From the NCBI RefSeq assembly GCF_029906345.1, contig NZ_JARYGY010000013.1:1-45959 (forward strand): a stretch of DNA of 45,959 bases, in the 5' to 3' direction. The notes under the pieces were generated by a model. It was given only the letters and a program-made list of their open reading frames with translations. It did no database searches and was not told where the DNA came from. Made by a program: the position numbers and the translations under genes. This document shows, piece after piece, positions 8,840 through 17,399 of the stretch. The first letter of the stretch is position 1. Each line of letters opens with the position of its first letter. The DNA comes from Aquimarina mycalae (GTDB lineage: Bacteria; Bacteroidota; Bacteroidia; Flavobacteriales; Flavobacteriaceae).

Positions 8840-8876
8840 TATTTTAATAAGTACAATTACTATCCAACTATATTAT

Positions 8877-9308
8877 ATGCCAAAAAAAAAGCAACTAAAA
8901 TATGATAAAGCTTATCTTAGGATAGCAAGAGAATGGGGGAAACTATCCCATTGTGAAAGGAAAAAAGTTGGTGCGGTTATTGTTAAAGATAGAATGATTA
9001 TTTCTGATGGATTTAATGGAACTCCTTCTGGTTTTGAAAATCCTTGTGAAGATGAAGAAGGGTATACAAAGTGGTATGTGCTGCACGCAGAGGCAAATGC
9101 AATTTCTAAAGTTGCTGCTTCTACACAATCTTGTAAGGGATCTACGTTATATATAACACTGTCGCCTTGCAAAGAATGTAGTAAACTAATTCATCAGGCA
9201 GGAATTAAAAGAATTGTATACCAAACAGGGTATAAAGATGATTCTGGGCTTAGATTTTTAGAAAAAGCTGGAGTAGAAATAGAAAAGATTAATGATTTAG
9301 ACGATTGA
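8877..9308 (+). CDS. dCMP deaminase family protein
   Basis: This is a 143-residue cytidine/deoxycytidylate deaminase-fold enzyme. The zinc site is visible as HAEANAI (His70, catalytic Glu72) and SPCKECSKL (Cys98, Cys101). The N-terminal GAVIVKDRMIISDGFNGTPSG is typical of dCMP deaminases (ComEB/YfiS-like). Family members convert dCMP to dUMP, a route to dTTP. Its stop codon overlaps the start of the downstream protease gene (TGATG), so the two are translationally coupled. This is a recurrent pairing in Flavobacteria, from memory. Deamination of a related nucleotide is possible. Confidence 0.88.
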   Translation: MPKKKQLKYDKAYLRIAREWGKLSHCERKKVGAVIVKDRMIISDGFNGTPSGFENPCEDEEGYTKWYVLHAEANAISKVAASTQSCKGSTLYITLSPCKECSKLIHQAGIKRIVYQTGYKDDSGLRFLEKAGVEIEKINDLDD

Positions 9309-10885
9309 TGAGTTATTCAAAAAAATACTTGCCATTATTTATTGGGTTGGCGATGGGAGCTGGAGTTTTTTTAGGAAGTAAACTCGATTTTAGCAACCCA
9401 TCAGCCAAGTTGTTTTCTTATAATGCTAAAAAGGAAAAATTAAACCGTCTTATTGACTATATAGATTATGAGTATGTAGACGAAATTAATACGGATAGTA
9501 TCGTGGATGTTACGGTGAACAGAATTCTTGAAAATCTGGATCCTCATTCTGTATATATTCCACCAGAAGAGTTAGAAGGGATTACAGAAAGCATGCAAGG
9601 GGATTTTATAGGTATTGGCGTAAGTTATTACCCTTATAGAGATACTATTTCTGTGATACATACTATAAAAGGCGGACCCAGCGAACGCTCTGGAATTCTG
9701 GCAGGAGATCGGATACTTATGGCAGATCAGGATACACTTTTTGGTAAACGACTTAGAAGAGATAGATTGGCAGATAAGCTGAAAGGAGAATTAAATTCTC
9801 AGGTTCAGTTAAAGGTATATAGAAAAGGTACTGGAGTATTTGATGTAGTTGTAAAGCGAGGAAGAGTACCGCTAAGAAGCGTTGATGCAAGTTATATGCT
9901 GAAAGAAAACTTAGGGTATATAAAAGTGAATCGTTTTGCAGAAACAACCTATAAAGAATTTAAAAATGCATTAGATTCTTTATTAGATATGGGTGCTAAA
10001 AGTTTAGTTGTCGATCTTAGAGACAATGGAGGTGGCTTTATAGCTCCTGCGCTAAAAATGGCAGATGAGTTTTTGAAGAATGACGCGCTCATTATGTTTA
10101 CTAAGAACAAAAAAGGAGCTATTGAAAATAATTATGCTACACGTAATGGAAGTTTCGAAGAAGGTGAAGTATTCGTGTTAATTAATGAAAATTCTGCATC
10201 GGCAAGTGAAATTTTTGCAGGAGCCATACAAGATAATGATAGAGGTACCATAATGGGAAGACGGTCTTATGGAAAAGGCTTGGTCCAAAGAGAAATGGCT
10301 CTAGGAGACGGAAGTGCTATCCGACTTACAATCTCAAGATATTACACGCCAACAGGTAGGTCAATTCAGAAATCGTATAGTAATGGTAACAAAGAATATT
10401 TTAATGAATATTTAGAGCGTTATAAAAATGGAGAATTGCAAAATGCTGATAGTATTCAGGTTGCAGATTCGCTGAAATTTAAAACACCAGGAGGTAAAAT
10501 TGTATATGGAGGAGGAGGAATTATACCAGATATTTTTGTGAGTAAAGATACGACCAGAGTTGGAGAAACATTAGATTATATGCTTCGATCGGGACGTATG
10601 GGAGGTTATATATTCGAAGAACTTGATAAGAAAAGAGACTTTTATAATAAACTAACTCAAGAACAATTTAAAGCTGAAGTAGATATCGATGATGATTTTG
10701 CAGATGGTTTTCTTGTATATACAAGAAAAAGAGGAGTTGATATCAGTTTAGAGAACTATAGAGAGCAATTAAAGAAATATTTAAAGGCTATTATGGCACA
10801 ACAGTTATTCGGGACAAGCGCTTTCGAGAAAATTATTAATAAGGATGATAAAATGATCCAAAAAGTTTTATCCTTATCTCAATAG
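9308..10885 (+). CDS. C-terminal processing peptidase (S41 family, CtpA/Prc-like)
   Basis: This serine protease trims C-termini of envelope proteins. The 525 residues start with an uncleaved-looking membrane anchor (YLPLFIGLAMGAGVFLG), placing the enzyme in the periplasm. A PDZ domain follows at about 85-185 (GDFIGIGVS, GPSERSGILAGDRI). The S41 protease core has VVDLRDNGGG near 235-243, the nucleophile segment ENSASASEIFAGA (Ser within 296-300) and the catalytic Lys323 in YGKGLVQ. A helical C-terminal region of about 100 residues closes it. The TTG at 9305 is an alternative start, but the ATG at 9308 overlaps the upstream stop and is preferred. It is transcribed with the deaminase gene. Confidence 0.93.
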   Translation: MSYSKKYLPLFIGLAMGAGVFLGSKLDFSNPSAKLFSYNAKKEKLNRLIDYIDYEYVDEINTDSIVDVTVNRILENLDPHSVYIPPEELEGITESMQGDFIGIGVSYYPYRDTISVIHTIKGGPSERSGILAGDRILMADQDTLFGKRLRRDRLADKLKGELNSQVQLKVYRKGTGVFDVVVKRGRVPLRSVDASYMLKENLGYIKVNRFAETTYKEFKNALDSLLDMGAKSLVVDLRDNGGGFIAPALKMADEFLKNDALIMFTKNKKGAIENNYATRNGSFEEGEVFVLINENSASASEIFAGAIQDNDRGTIMGRRSYGKGLVQREMALGDGSAIRLTISRYYTPTGRSIQKSYSNGNKEYFNEYLERYKNGELQNADSIQVADSLKFKTPGGKIVYGGGGIIPDIFVSKDTTRVGETLDYMLRSGRMGGYIFEELDKKRDFYNKLTQEQFKAEVDIDDDFADGFLVYTRKRGVDISLENYREQLKKYLKAIMAQQLFGTSAFEKIINKDDKMIQKVLSLSQ

Positions 10886-10902
10886 ATTATAAAAACGAAT
10901 AT

Positions 10903-11211
10903 ATGTTTCTTTATATCATAAAAACGACACCAATATTAGGTTTTGCTTTTCTTTTCTTTTTAACAGGGATTTTATTGAGACTTTTAGATAATAGCGCATC
11001 TCTTTTTCTGAAAAATAAGATTTTTGTGGAATCTTCTTATGTGTCGAAATCTATGATTAAAAAACAAATTAAAAATACTGAAAACGATACAATATTTGTT
11101 AAATCGTTAAAAAGAGTGCTTTTACTAAGAAGATCTCACGATTTTCTTATGATATTTTCATTAATATTCTTAATATTAGGGATAATTAGTAATGTATTTT
11201 TTGGTGACTAA
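10903..11211 (+). CDS. Small two-helix membrane protein, first of a tandem pair
   Basis: This 102-residue protein has hydrophobic segments at about 8-28 and 78-99 and a basic middle. I recognise no family. It resembles the next gene (11245-11559): both share RLLDNSASLFL near residues 27-37, SSYVS about nine residues later, an I...I.NTE stretch, KSLK, and an R..H....MI entry into the second helix. The pair clearly arose by duplication. It starts 17 bases after the CtpA-like gene and may be transcribed with it. Confidence 0.7.
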   Translation: MFLYIIKTTPILGFAFLFFLTGILLRLLDNSASLFLKNKIFVESSYVSKSMIKKQIKNTENDTIFVKSLKRVLLLRRSHDFLMIFSLIFLILGIISNVFFGD

Positions 11212-11244
11212 GAATACATAATGAAAGCCTACAAGCCCTAAAGT

Positions 11245-11559
11245 ATGTCAGAATTCACAGAATATCTAGTAGCAATAGCTATTTGCTCTCCGCTTTTTTT
11301 CTTTATAGTTGCGGTAGCATTTAGATTGTTGGACAATAGTGCTTCGTTGTTTTTAGATAATGAAATTTTAGTAGATTCTTCATACGTCTCAGGTGATTTA
11401 ATAAGAGAGCATATCGAAAATACCGAGGATATAAAGCTGAAAAAATCACTAAAAAAAGCAATAGTATTCAGAAAATTACACAATCTTTTTATGATTTTAG
11501 CAGTGATATCTTTGCCACCAGTGATTATAGCCTGCTTTCTAATACCGCTTATAGATTAG
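11245..11559 (+). CDS. Small two-helix membrane protein, second of a tandem pair
   Basis: This 104-residue paralogue of the preceding gene has membrane segments at about 5-27 and 80-100. It shares the central core RLLDNSASLFLDN with SSYVS, IENTE, KKSLKKA and FRKLHNLFMI. The 33-base gap to its neighbour suggests one transcript. Conservation lies in the polar loop rather than the helices, so the loop is probably the functional part; which side of the membrane it faces is unclear. The function is unknown. A short hairpin (TAGTTG/CAACTA) lies just after the stop but has no T run. Confidence 0.7.
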   Translation: MSEFTEYLVAIAICSPLFFFIVAVAFRLLDNSASLFLDNEILVDSSYVSGDLIREHIENTEDIKLKKSLKKAIVFRKLHNLFMILAVISLPPVIIACFLIPLID

Positions 11560-11583
11560 ATAGTTGGCATGACAACTAATTTC

Positions 11584-11784
11584 TTACCTTTTTCTTTGTT
11601 TATTTTGAATAGCTCTGGAAACCAATAAAATCAATAATAAAATAATAACACAAGCAGAGATTAATATACTAATGAGGGCAGTTTTGCTATCTCCTTTTAG
11701 AATATGATTAAAATCCAAAATAGTGGTGTTATATATGATTAAAGCAGATGCTATAGTAATTAGGAGGTAAATAAAATATTTCAT
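11584..11784 (-). CDS. Small membrane protein downstream of marC
   Basis: This 66-residue protein has two membrane segments (about 3-20 and 35-57) and a basic C-terminus (SRAIQNKQRKR). I recognise no family. Its start overlaps the marC stop by one base (TAATG), so it is translationally coupled to marC and may be a partner or subunit. Tight coupling and open membrane coding make it a credible gene despite its size. Confidence 0.65.
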   Translation of the reverse strand: MKYFIYLLITIASALIIYNTTILDFNHILKGDSKTALISILISACVIILLLILLVSRAIQNKQRKR

Positions 11785-12356
11785 TAAAAAAGACCTTTAA
11801 TATTAGTTGCAAAGAGTTTTACGGCAATTGCGAGCAAAATTACACCAAATATCTTACGGATTACATTAATTCCTTGTTTACCTAGTACTTTTTCTATTTT
11901 CCCAGAAGCTTTAAGAACGATGTATACAAATATAATATTGATAACGATAGCGATAACAATATTTATGGGTTGGTATTCTGCTCTAAGTGATAAAATAGAA
12001 GTCATAGTACCTGCTCCAGCAATCAAAGGAAATGCTAATGGTACCACCGCAGCAGTTTCTGGTTCATCATCTTTGTATAGTTGAATTCCTAAAATCATTT
12101 CCAAGGCTAAAAAGAATATGATAAAAGCACCTGCCACCGCAAACGAGTTAACATCAATACCAATAAGGTTAAGGATCTCTTTACCTACAAATAAGAATAG
12201 GATCATTAATATTGCGGCTACAATAGAAGCTTTTTCGCTTTGGATATGCCCTACTTTTTTACGTAAATCAATAATAATAGGGATACTGCCTACGATATCA
12301 ATTACAGCAAAAAGAATCATGCTGGCAGTAAGAATCTCTTTTAAGTTAAAGTTCAT
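11784..12356 (-). CDS. MarC family integral membrane protein
   Basis: This 190-residue protein has six membrane segments. It shows the MarC/UPF0056 pattern: DIVGSIPIIIDLRKK in the first helix region, a central GAFIIFFLALEMILG, then VVPLAFPLIAGAGTMTS with its Pro/Gly-rich loop, and KIFGVILLAIAVKLF at the end. The family was once tied to multiple antibiotic resistance, but that link was withdrawn, and its transport role is unknown. Divergent from the DUF3109 gene; a TAnnTTTG box lies just upstream. Confidence 0.9.
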   Translation of the reverse strand: MNFNLKEILTASMILFAVIDIVGSIPIIIDLRKKVGHIQSEKASIVAAILMILFLFVGKEILNLIGIDVNSFAVAGAFIIFFLALEMILGIQLYKDDEPETAAVVPLAFPLIAGAGTMTSILSLRAEYQPINIVIAIVINIIFVYIVLKASGKIEKVLGKQGINVIRKIFGVILLAIAVKLFATNIKGLF

Positions 12357-12381
12357 TCTTAGAAGATTTTAATGGTTAGTG

Positions 12382-12389
12382 CAAAAGTA
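12382..12389 (-). promoter_or_regulatory. Probable -7 box of the marC promoter
   Basis: The minus strand reads TACTTTTG, an exact TAnnTTTG, 26 bases before the marC start. No clear -33 TTG was found. Confidence 0.4.
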
Positions 12390-12458
12390 CATAGACTTAG
12401 CATTATAAAAGTAGCATAAAAAGATAAATAATCAGTAAAATTTATCTTTCATATAAAC

Positions 12459-12466
12459 TATCTTCG
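12459..12466 (+). promoter_or_regulatory. Possible -7 box for the DUF3109 gene (near-leaderless)
   Basis: TATCTTCG is one base from TAnnTTTG and ends five bases before the ATG at 12471. If used, the transcript would start at about the start codon. No -33 TTG is evident. Confidence 0.3.
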
Positions 12467-12470
12467 CACT

Positions 12471-13040
12471 ATGTTTCAATTAGGAAAAACCATAATTTCT
12501 GAAGATATCATAGAAAAAGATTTTGTATGTAATCTTTCTGCTTGCAAAGGAGCTTGTTGTATCGATGGCGAAGCGGGAGCTCCATTGGAGAAGTTAGAAA
12601 CTCAAAAACTTGAAGAAATCTATGATATCGTCAAACCTTATCTTAGACAAGAAGGTATCGCTGCAATTGAAAAACAAGGAACTTATATTACTACACCACA
12701 AGGAGAATTAGAAACCCCCTTAATTGACGGAGCGGATTGCGCATATGTGATATTTGATGAAAAAGGAACTGCGCAATGTGCGATAGAAGAAGCATATAAT
12801 CAGGGAGAAATAGATTGGAAAAAACCCATATCCTGTCATCTATATCCTGTAAGAGTACAGGATTACACTGAGTTTTCTGCAGTAAACTATCATAAATGGG
12901 AAATATGTGATGATGCTTGTACATTAGGAAAAGAGCTACAAGTCCCAGTATATAAATTTGTAAAACAGGCATTGGTTCGTAAGTTTGGTGAAGATTGGTA
13001 TATGGAGTTAGAAAAAGTAGCGAAAGATCTTAGAAAATAA
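12471..13040 (+). CDS. DUF3109 family cysteine-rich protein
   Basis: This 189-residue soluble protein begins MFQLGKTIISEDIIEKDFVC, typical of DUF3109. Cysteines cluster at the N-terminus (Cys20, Cys25, Cys29, Cys30; CNLSACKGACC). More sit in the middle (ADCAYV, AQCAIEEAY, ISCHLYPVR) and near WEICDDAC. The arrangement recalls the YkgJ-type metal-binding cysteine clusters, so a zinc or iron-sulfur centre is likely; its function has not been established. It is divergent from marC and monocistronic by spacing. The gene is widespread in Bacteroidota. Confidence 0.85.
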   Translation: MFQLGKTIISEDIIEKDFVCNLSACKGACCIDGEAGAPLEKLETQKLEEIYDIVKPYLRQEGIAAIEKQGTYITTPQGELETPLIDGADCAYVIFDEKGTAQCAIEEAYNQGEIDWKKPISCHLYPVRVQDYTEFSAVNYHKWEICDDACTLGKELQVPVYKFVKQALVRKFGEDWYMELEKVAKDLRK

Positions 13041-13119
13041 ATTTCCTTATTTTTATGATTAGATGTTTACTTTTTAATGTTGATTTCCACTAACAAAAAA
13101 AACCAAAACAATAATTCAC

Positions 13120-13767
13120 ATGAAAACAATTAAAGTACTTGCAACATTATTATTTTTTGTTGCTTTATTAGGATGTAGTGATGATGATGTTGATGACATT
13201 GTTATTCCTGATGCCGAAGAAACTGGAATATTCTTAGAACAAGATCTTCATTTACTGTATCTAAGTAGACAAGATGATCTAATCGCAGCAGACATAGCAT
13301 CTGTTGAAGAAGATTTAGCTAATGATCCTAATAATCAGGATTTGCAAGCGCAATTAGCAGAATTAGAAGAACGACGTAATACAAATACGGCTCAAATTAC
13401 TTTTCTGAACGGGCAAATTGATGAAGGACTTGAGAATATTGGTATTAGACCTAGAGTTCCAAGATTACCACCAGTGCCGCCACCGCCACTTCCTTGTAGT
13501 TGTGAAGATCGTATCAATTTTTCTCAGTTGATTCAAGTTCTTTTATTAGGTAATTCTGAAGGTTTTGCGGTAACCGTGTTCTCAGAAAATCAGGAAGTCC
13601 TTGCTGAATTTGGAAATCTTACAGATTTTGAAGACACAGGATTACAAGTGATTTCTATTGGTGACACGATTGATTTCCAAGGAAATGTGACGATACAGAT
13701 CACTAAGTTCTTTGAACCAATAAATGATAATGTAACTTATTCGTTAGGTGGGAGTATTAACTTATAG
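13120..13767 (+). CDS. Lipoprotein with coiled coil and proline hinge, upstream of the CHAT gene
   Basis: This 215-residue protein starts with a lipoprotein signal (LLFFVALLGCS, lipidated Cys19). An Asp-rich linker follows; such acidic residues after the Cys often act as surface-export signals in Flavobacteria. Next come a helical, Glu/Gln-rich coiled coil (about 35-110), a proline hinge (PRLPPVPPPPLPCSC, about 114-128) and a C-terminal domain of about 85 residues that looks beta-rich. I recognise no family. It lies 55 bases upstream of the TPR-CHAT gene on the same strand, separated by a terminator hairpin. Partial readthrough could link them. Its role in that locus is inferred only from position. 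Confidence 0.75.
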   Translation: MKTIKVLATLLFFVALLGCSDDDVDDIVIPDAEETGIFLEQDLHLLYLSRQDDLIAADIASVEEDLANDPNNQDLQAQLAELEERRNTNTAQITFLNGQIDEGLENIGIRPRVPRLPPVPPPPLPCSCEDRINFSQLIQVLLLGNSEGFAVTVFSENQEVLAEFGNLTDFEDTGLQVISIGDTIDFQGNVTIQITKFFEPINDNVTYSLGGSINL

Positions 13768-13795
13768 CTTCCTTCATAAATAATTAATTAAATTA

Positions 13796-13822
13796 GCTCT
13801 CAATCACTTGAGGGCTTTTTTT
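13796..13822 (+). terminator. Terminator or attenuator directly before the CHAT start codon
   Basis: GCTCTCAA and TTGAGGGC pair (one G-T) around a TCAC loop, followed by seven Ts. The T run ends at 13822 and the ATG of the CHAT gene is at 13823. It may end the lipoprotein transcript, attenuate readthrough, or sit in the CHAT leader. Confidence 0.75.
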
Positions 13823-16657
13823 ATGAAAAATATTGTAGTAACCATGACCCTATTTATGTTTTTAATAGGGTTTTCTCAAAATGAGAATGATTTAATTGAT
13901 TTTGACTTTTTTTTAAATAAAGGTGGATCTTTCTTGTATTCTCAAAAGGATAGTGCATATTATTATCTTAATAAAAGTTATCAGATTGCTGAAAATATTG
14001 ATTATCTAGACGGTAAATTGAACGTGTTACCATATTTAACAAAAGCGAATGCATATCATTTTGATCTGGATTCTCTTAAAAGAAATTTAGATAGATTCGA
14101 GAGGCTTATTGGTAATAATTCTAGGCTTGATACTATATTATATGGTACCATATATAAAAGAAGATTCTTATTAGAAAAAGGTCAATATTTTTATAAAATC
14201 AAAAATTATACAGAATCTATTCGATGGATCACTTTTCTGATAAATGATTTAGAAAAAATACCGAAACAAGAAATAACTGTAGATGAAATCTATGAACTTA
14301 ATTCGTCATATTCTTTTATGGCTTCGATATATGAAAATATAGGAAAGCTTGAATTTTCTAAAGAATATCATGAAAAGACATTGTCAATTGCAAAAAAATA
14401 TTCAGATATAGATTTAAGTCGTCAAGTGGCAAATACTAACATGCGTTATGCTCGAGTGTATGAAAAAGAAAAAGACTTCGAAAAAGCGAATACATTGCTT
14501 AATGAATCTTTAATGTTTTATGAAGCACAAAAAGATAATCCAAGGTTAAAGAATAGTCTCTTATCTACCTATCAACGTTTAACTCAGAATTATTTGCTTC
14601 AAGATAGTATTGCGAGAGCAATTCATACATTAAAAGAGAGTGAAGTATACTATGCAGAAAATGAGTCTTTTAAAAGATCTGCCGAGCTTTTGTATGGCGA
14701 TATTTATCTAAAAGATTCACAATTTGATAAGGCAGAAGTTTTGTATCAATCGTATCTGTCTAAGATCAAAGAATATAGACAAAATCAAAAACATCAGGAT
14801 GTTGCAGAAGCTTTTGCTAGATTAGGAAGGTTGTATATGGCTAAAGGAAATGCTAAAAAGGCCTTAGCTTTTTACCAAGAATCATTAATACAATTGGCGC
14901 CAAATTTTGAAAGCAAAGAAATTGATAAAAACCCAGATCCTATAAAGGTGTTTTCTAAGTTGGAGTTTATAAAAGTTTTAAAAGAAAAACTCGAAGCTCA
15001 GCGATTATTGTTTCAAGAAAATAATGATATAGAGGATATTAAAACAGCACTTATAACTTCATATAGTCTTATAAATACACTCGATCTGTTAAAACCAGAG
15101 TTTGAGAGTAAAGTAGATAAGCAGTTCTTGATTTCAGAAATGTATCCAGCATTTCATGAGATGGTTGAAGTGGCATATGATCTTTATATAAGTACCAATA
15201 ACGCCAATTATATCTCTGATGCGTTTCATTTTATAGAAAAAAGCAAAAGTATATTGTTGTTAGAAGCTACCCGAAGTGCACAAGCAAGCTCTTTTGGAAC
15301 TATTCCCGAAGATATCATAGATAAAGAGCAACAGTACAGGGCAAATATTATCCATTTAGAAAAAAAAATGTTTAATAAGAAATCTAATACAGTGATTCTT
15401 GATTCATTATTCAAGTTAAAGAATAAGTACTATGATTTTATCTCTGATATTGAACAAAATTATCCAAAGTATTATGACTTAAAATATAATGCTGAGGTAG
15501 TCAGTTTAGAAGATGCATCTTCTGTAATTATAGAAAATAAAGCATTACTGAGTTTTTTCTCAACGGATACAAATTTGTTTTTGGTTACACTGCAAAAGGA
15601 TAAGAAGGCATTTTATAAAATACCCTTAGCTGTAGAAGATAGAAATAGAATTGCAAATTTCTATGAGATGTTGTCCAAGATTGATGTTGAAGATATGCCT
15701 GCAATTTATGCAGAGGGATATTTGATATATGAGCAATTATTAAAAATACCATTACAAGAACTGGACTCAAAAGAACTGATTATTATTCCTGATGACGTAC
15801 TAAATTATTTGCCTTTTGAAGCTTTATCAAAATCCGAAACTCCACAGGATTATTTAATTAAGGAATATCAGATTTGTTATGCAAATTCTGTAACAATGCT
15901 AAAGGAGCAAAAAAATAAGGTAAAAACAAGTAAAAATCAGCTATTGGCATATGCGCCTAGTTTTGGTAAGGTTTCTACAGACGTTCAATCTGAAAGATCT
16001 GATTTTGGGCCATTGTTATATAATACAAAGGAAGTACGTGATATTGTTCAATATTTTAATGGAAAAGCAATTGTAGGTAATGATGCCTCGCTATCATCTT
16101 TTTCAGAATATTCTCCAGCTTATAATATTCTTCATTTTGCTACACATGCGGCAGCAAATGATCAATTTCCAGATTATTCTTATTTGGCATTTTCAGTTGA
16201 TAGTACTGCCGAAACTAGCTTGTTGTATGTTAAAGACCTTTATGGATATGCTATTAATGCGGATTTAGTTGCGTTAAGTGCTTGTCAGACTGGATTAGGA
16301 AAGCTTCAAAAAGGAGAAGGAATGTTGAGTTTGGCAAGAGGATTTAGTTATGCAGGAGCGAAATCTTTAGTGACAACACTATGGAAAATTAACGATCAGA
16401 CAACATCAGAACTGATGAGTAATTTTTATAAAAACCTAAGCAATTCATCTACAAAGGATAAAGCATTGCGAGATGCTAAGCTTCAATATTTAGAAACCGT
16501 AGATGATGAATTGCTAAAGCACCCATATTATTGGTCAGGATTTATGATTTCTGGCAATATGATGCCTTTAAAAACAGATAATAACTATCTATGGTGGTTG
16601 GTATTATTAAGTATTCCAATATTGGTAATTATTATCCGAAAATTAAAGAATGTATAA
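13823..16657 (+). CDS. Secreted TPR-CHAT (caspase-like) protein with C-terminal membrane anchor
   Basis: This 944-residue protein has a signal peptide (residues 1 to about 18, ending GFSQ). TPR-like helical repeats run over about 30-360 (for example RLGRLYMAKGNAKKALAFY), then a helical linker. The CHAT peptidase domain covers about 590-915 and ends with one membrane helix (about 921-938) and a short basic tail. The CHAT dyad is intact: His775 in LHFATHA and Cys821 in LSACQTG, followed by GEGMLSLARGFSYAGA. CHAT domains are clan CD cysteine peptidases related to caspases and separase. With signal peptide and C-terminal helix, TPRs and protease should face the periplasm. An upstream TTG (13808) lies inside a terminator and was rejected. 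It converges on the anti-sigma gene 7 bases away. Confidence 0.9.
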   Translation: MKNIVVTMTLFMFLIGFSQNENDLIDFDFFLNKGGSFLYSQKDSAYYYLNKSYQIAENIDYLDGKLNVLPYLTKANAYHFDLDSLKRNLDRFERLIGNNSRLDTILYGTIYKRRFLLEKGQYFYKIKNYTESIRWITFLINDLEKIPKQEITVDEIYELNSSYSFMASIYENIGKLEFSKEYHEKTLSIAKKYSDIDLSRQVANTNMRYARVYEKEKDFEKANTLLNESLMFYEAQKDNPRLKNSLLSTYQRLTQNYLLQDSIARAIHTLKESEVYYAENESFKRSAELLYGDIYLKDSQFDKAEVLYQSYLSKIKEYRQNQKHQDVAEAFARLGRLYMAKGNAKKALAFYQESLIQLAPNFESKEIDKNPDPIKVFSKLEFIKVLKEKLEAQRLLFQENNDIEDIKTALITSYSLINTLDLLKPEFESKVDKQFLISEMYPAFHEMVEVAYDLYISTNNANYISDAFHFIEKSKSILLLEATRSAQASSFGTIPEDIIDKEQQYRANIIHLEKKMFNKKSNTVILDSLFKLKNKYYDFISDIEQNYPKYYDLKYNAEVVSLEDASSVIIENKALLSFFSTDTNLFLVTLQKDKKAFYKIPLAVEDRNRIANFYEMLSKIDVEDMPAIYAEGYLIYEQLLKIPLQELDSKELIIIPDDVLNYLPFEALSKSETPQDYLIKEYQICYANSVTMLKEQKNKVKTSKNQLLAYAPSFGKVSTDVQSERSDFGPLLYNTKEVRDIVQYFNGKAIVGNDASLSSFSEYSPAYNILHFATHAAANDQFPDYSYLAFSVDSTAETSLLYVKDLYGYAINADLVALSACQTGLGKLQKGEGMLSLARGFSYAGAKSLVTTLWKINDQTTSELMSNFYKNLSNSSTKDKALRDAKLQYLETVDDELLKHPYYWSGFMISGNMMPLKTDNNYLWWLVLLSIPILVIIIRKLKNV

Positions 16658-16664
16658 GTGTTGC

Positions 16665-17399
16665 TTAATTTAGTTGATTAAGTAACTGTTGAGCAGATGT
16701 TTTTTTGAAACTTCCTTTTTCTGCAAGTTCTTTAAGTATTATGATAGATTCTTCTTTTCGGTTTTCTTTTAGATATGCCAAAGCTAAGTACCATTTCCCT
16801 CTTTCTGATAATTGATCACCAAGTGCTATATGTTGCTCAAGTATAGGAATGGCGTCCTTCGTTTTTCCTGATGCTAATAAAGAATTAGCTTGGTATAATA
16901 GGAAATAAGGTTTACGAGTGCTTTCAAACAGTTTACTAAATTGATCAGCGGCTAATGGGTAATTTTTACTTTCATAAGAAGTAAATGCAAGGACTTCTTC
17001 ACTTTCGGTATTCTCGCCGCGTACAATAGGAGTAACTACATTTTTGTATGGCTCAAAATTCTCAGCATATAACTCATTAGTATCAATTGCAAAAGGATTA
17101 AGCAGTGTGATTCCTCCAATTGTAGCGATCAATACGATAGAAGCAGCAATCCATAATTTCTTATAATTAAATAAGGGAACGACTTTAGTTTCTTTTGTAG
17201 CAATTTTAGCTTCAAAACCCGCCATACTTTCTCTAAGTTGACTTCGATCTTCAGCACCAGAAACTACTTTTATATTTTTCAAGAATTCAACATCGTTTCT
17301 AAACGCATCATCATTCTCTAATAAGTCGTTGAACTGATCTCTTTCAGATTGAGTTAGCTCTGTGTGCAAATACTTATCTATAAGCTCTTCTCTTTCCAT
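16665..17399 (-). CDS. Membrane anti-sigma-like protein with periplasmic TPRs
   Basis: This is a 244-residue single-pass protein. Its cytoplasmic N-terminus (1-80) starts with LIDKYLHTELTQSERDQF and NDDAFRNDVEFLK, the form of Bacteroidota anti-sigma factors that sit beside ECF sigma genes; the zinc-binding HxxxCxxC motif is absent. One membrane helix lies at about 82-100. The exported C-terminus carries TPR-like repeats (YPLAADQFSKLFES, KTKDAIPILEQHI, RGKWYLALAYLKENRKEESI). The start codon immediately follows the sigma-factor stop (TAAATG), so the two are co-translated. It most likely holds the sigma factor at the membrane until a periplasmic signal arrives. Confidence 0.8.
   Translation of the reverse strand: MEREELIDKYLHTELTQSERDQFNDLLENDDAFRNDVEFLKNIKVVSGAEDRSQLRESMAGFEAKIATKETKVVPLFNYKKLWIAASIVLIATIGGITLLNPFAIDTNELYAENFEPYKNVVTPIVRGENTESEEVLAFTSYESKNYPLAADQFSKLFESTRKPYFLLYQANSLLASGKTKDAIPILEQHIALGDQLSERGKWYLALAYLKENRKEESIIILKELAEKGSFKKTSAQQLLNQLN

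Noticed and set aside
13808..13822. TTG start giving the CHAT protein five extra residues
   Set aside because: This codon is part of the terminator stem; the ATG at 13823 gives a standard signal peptide.
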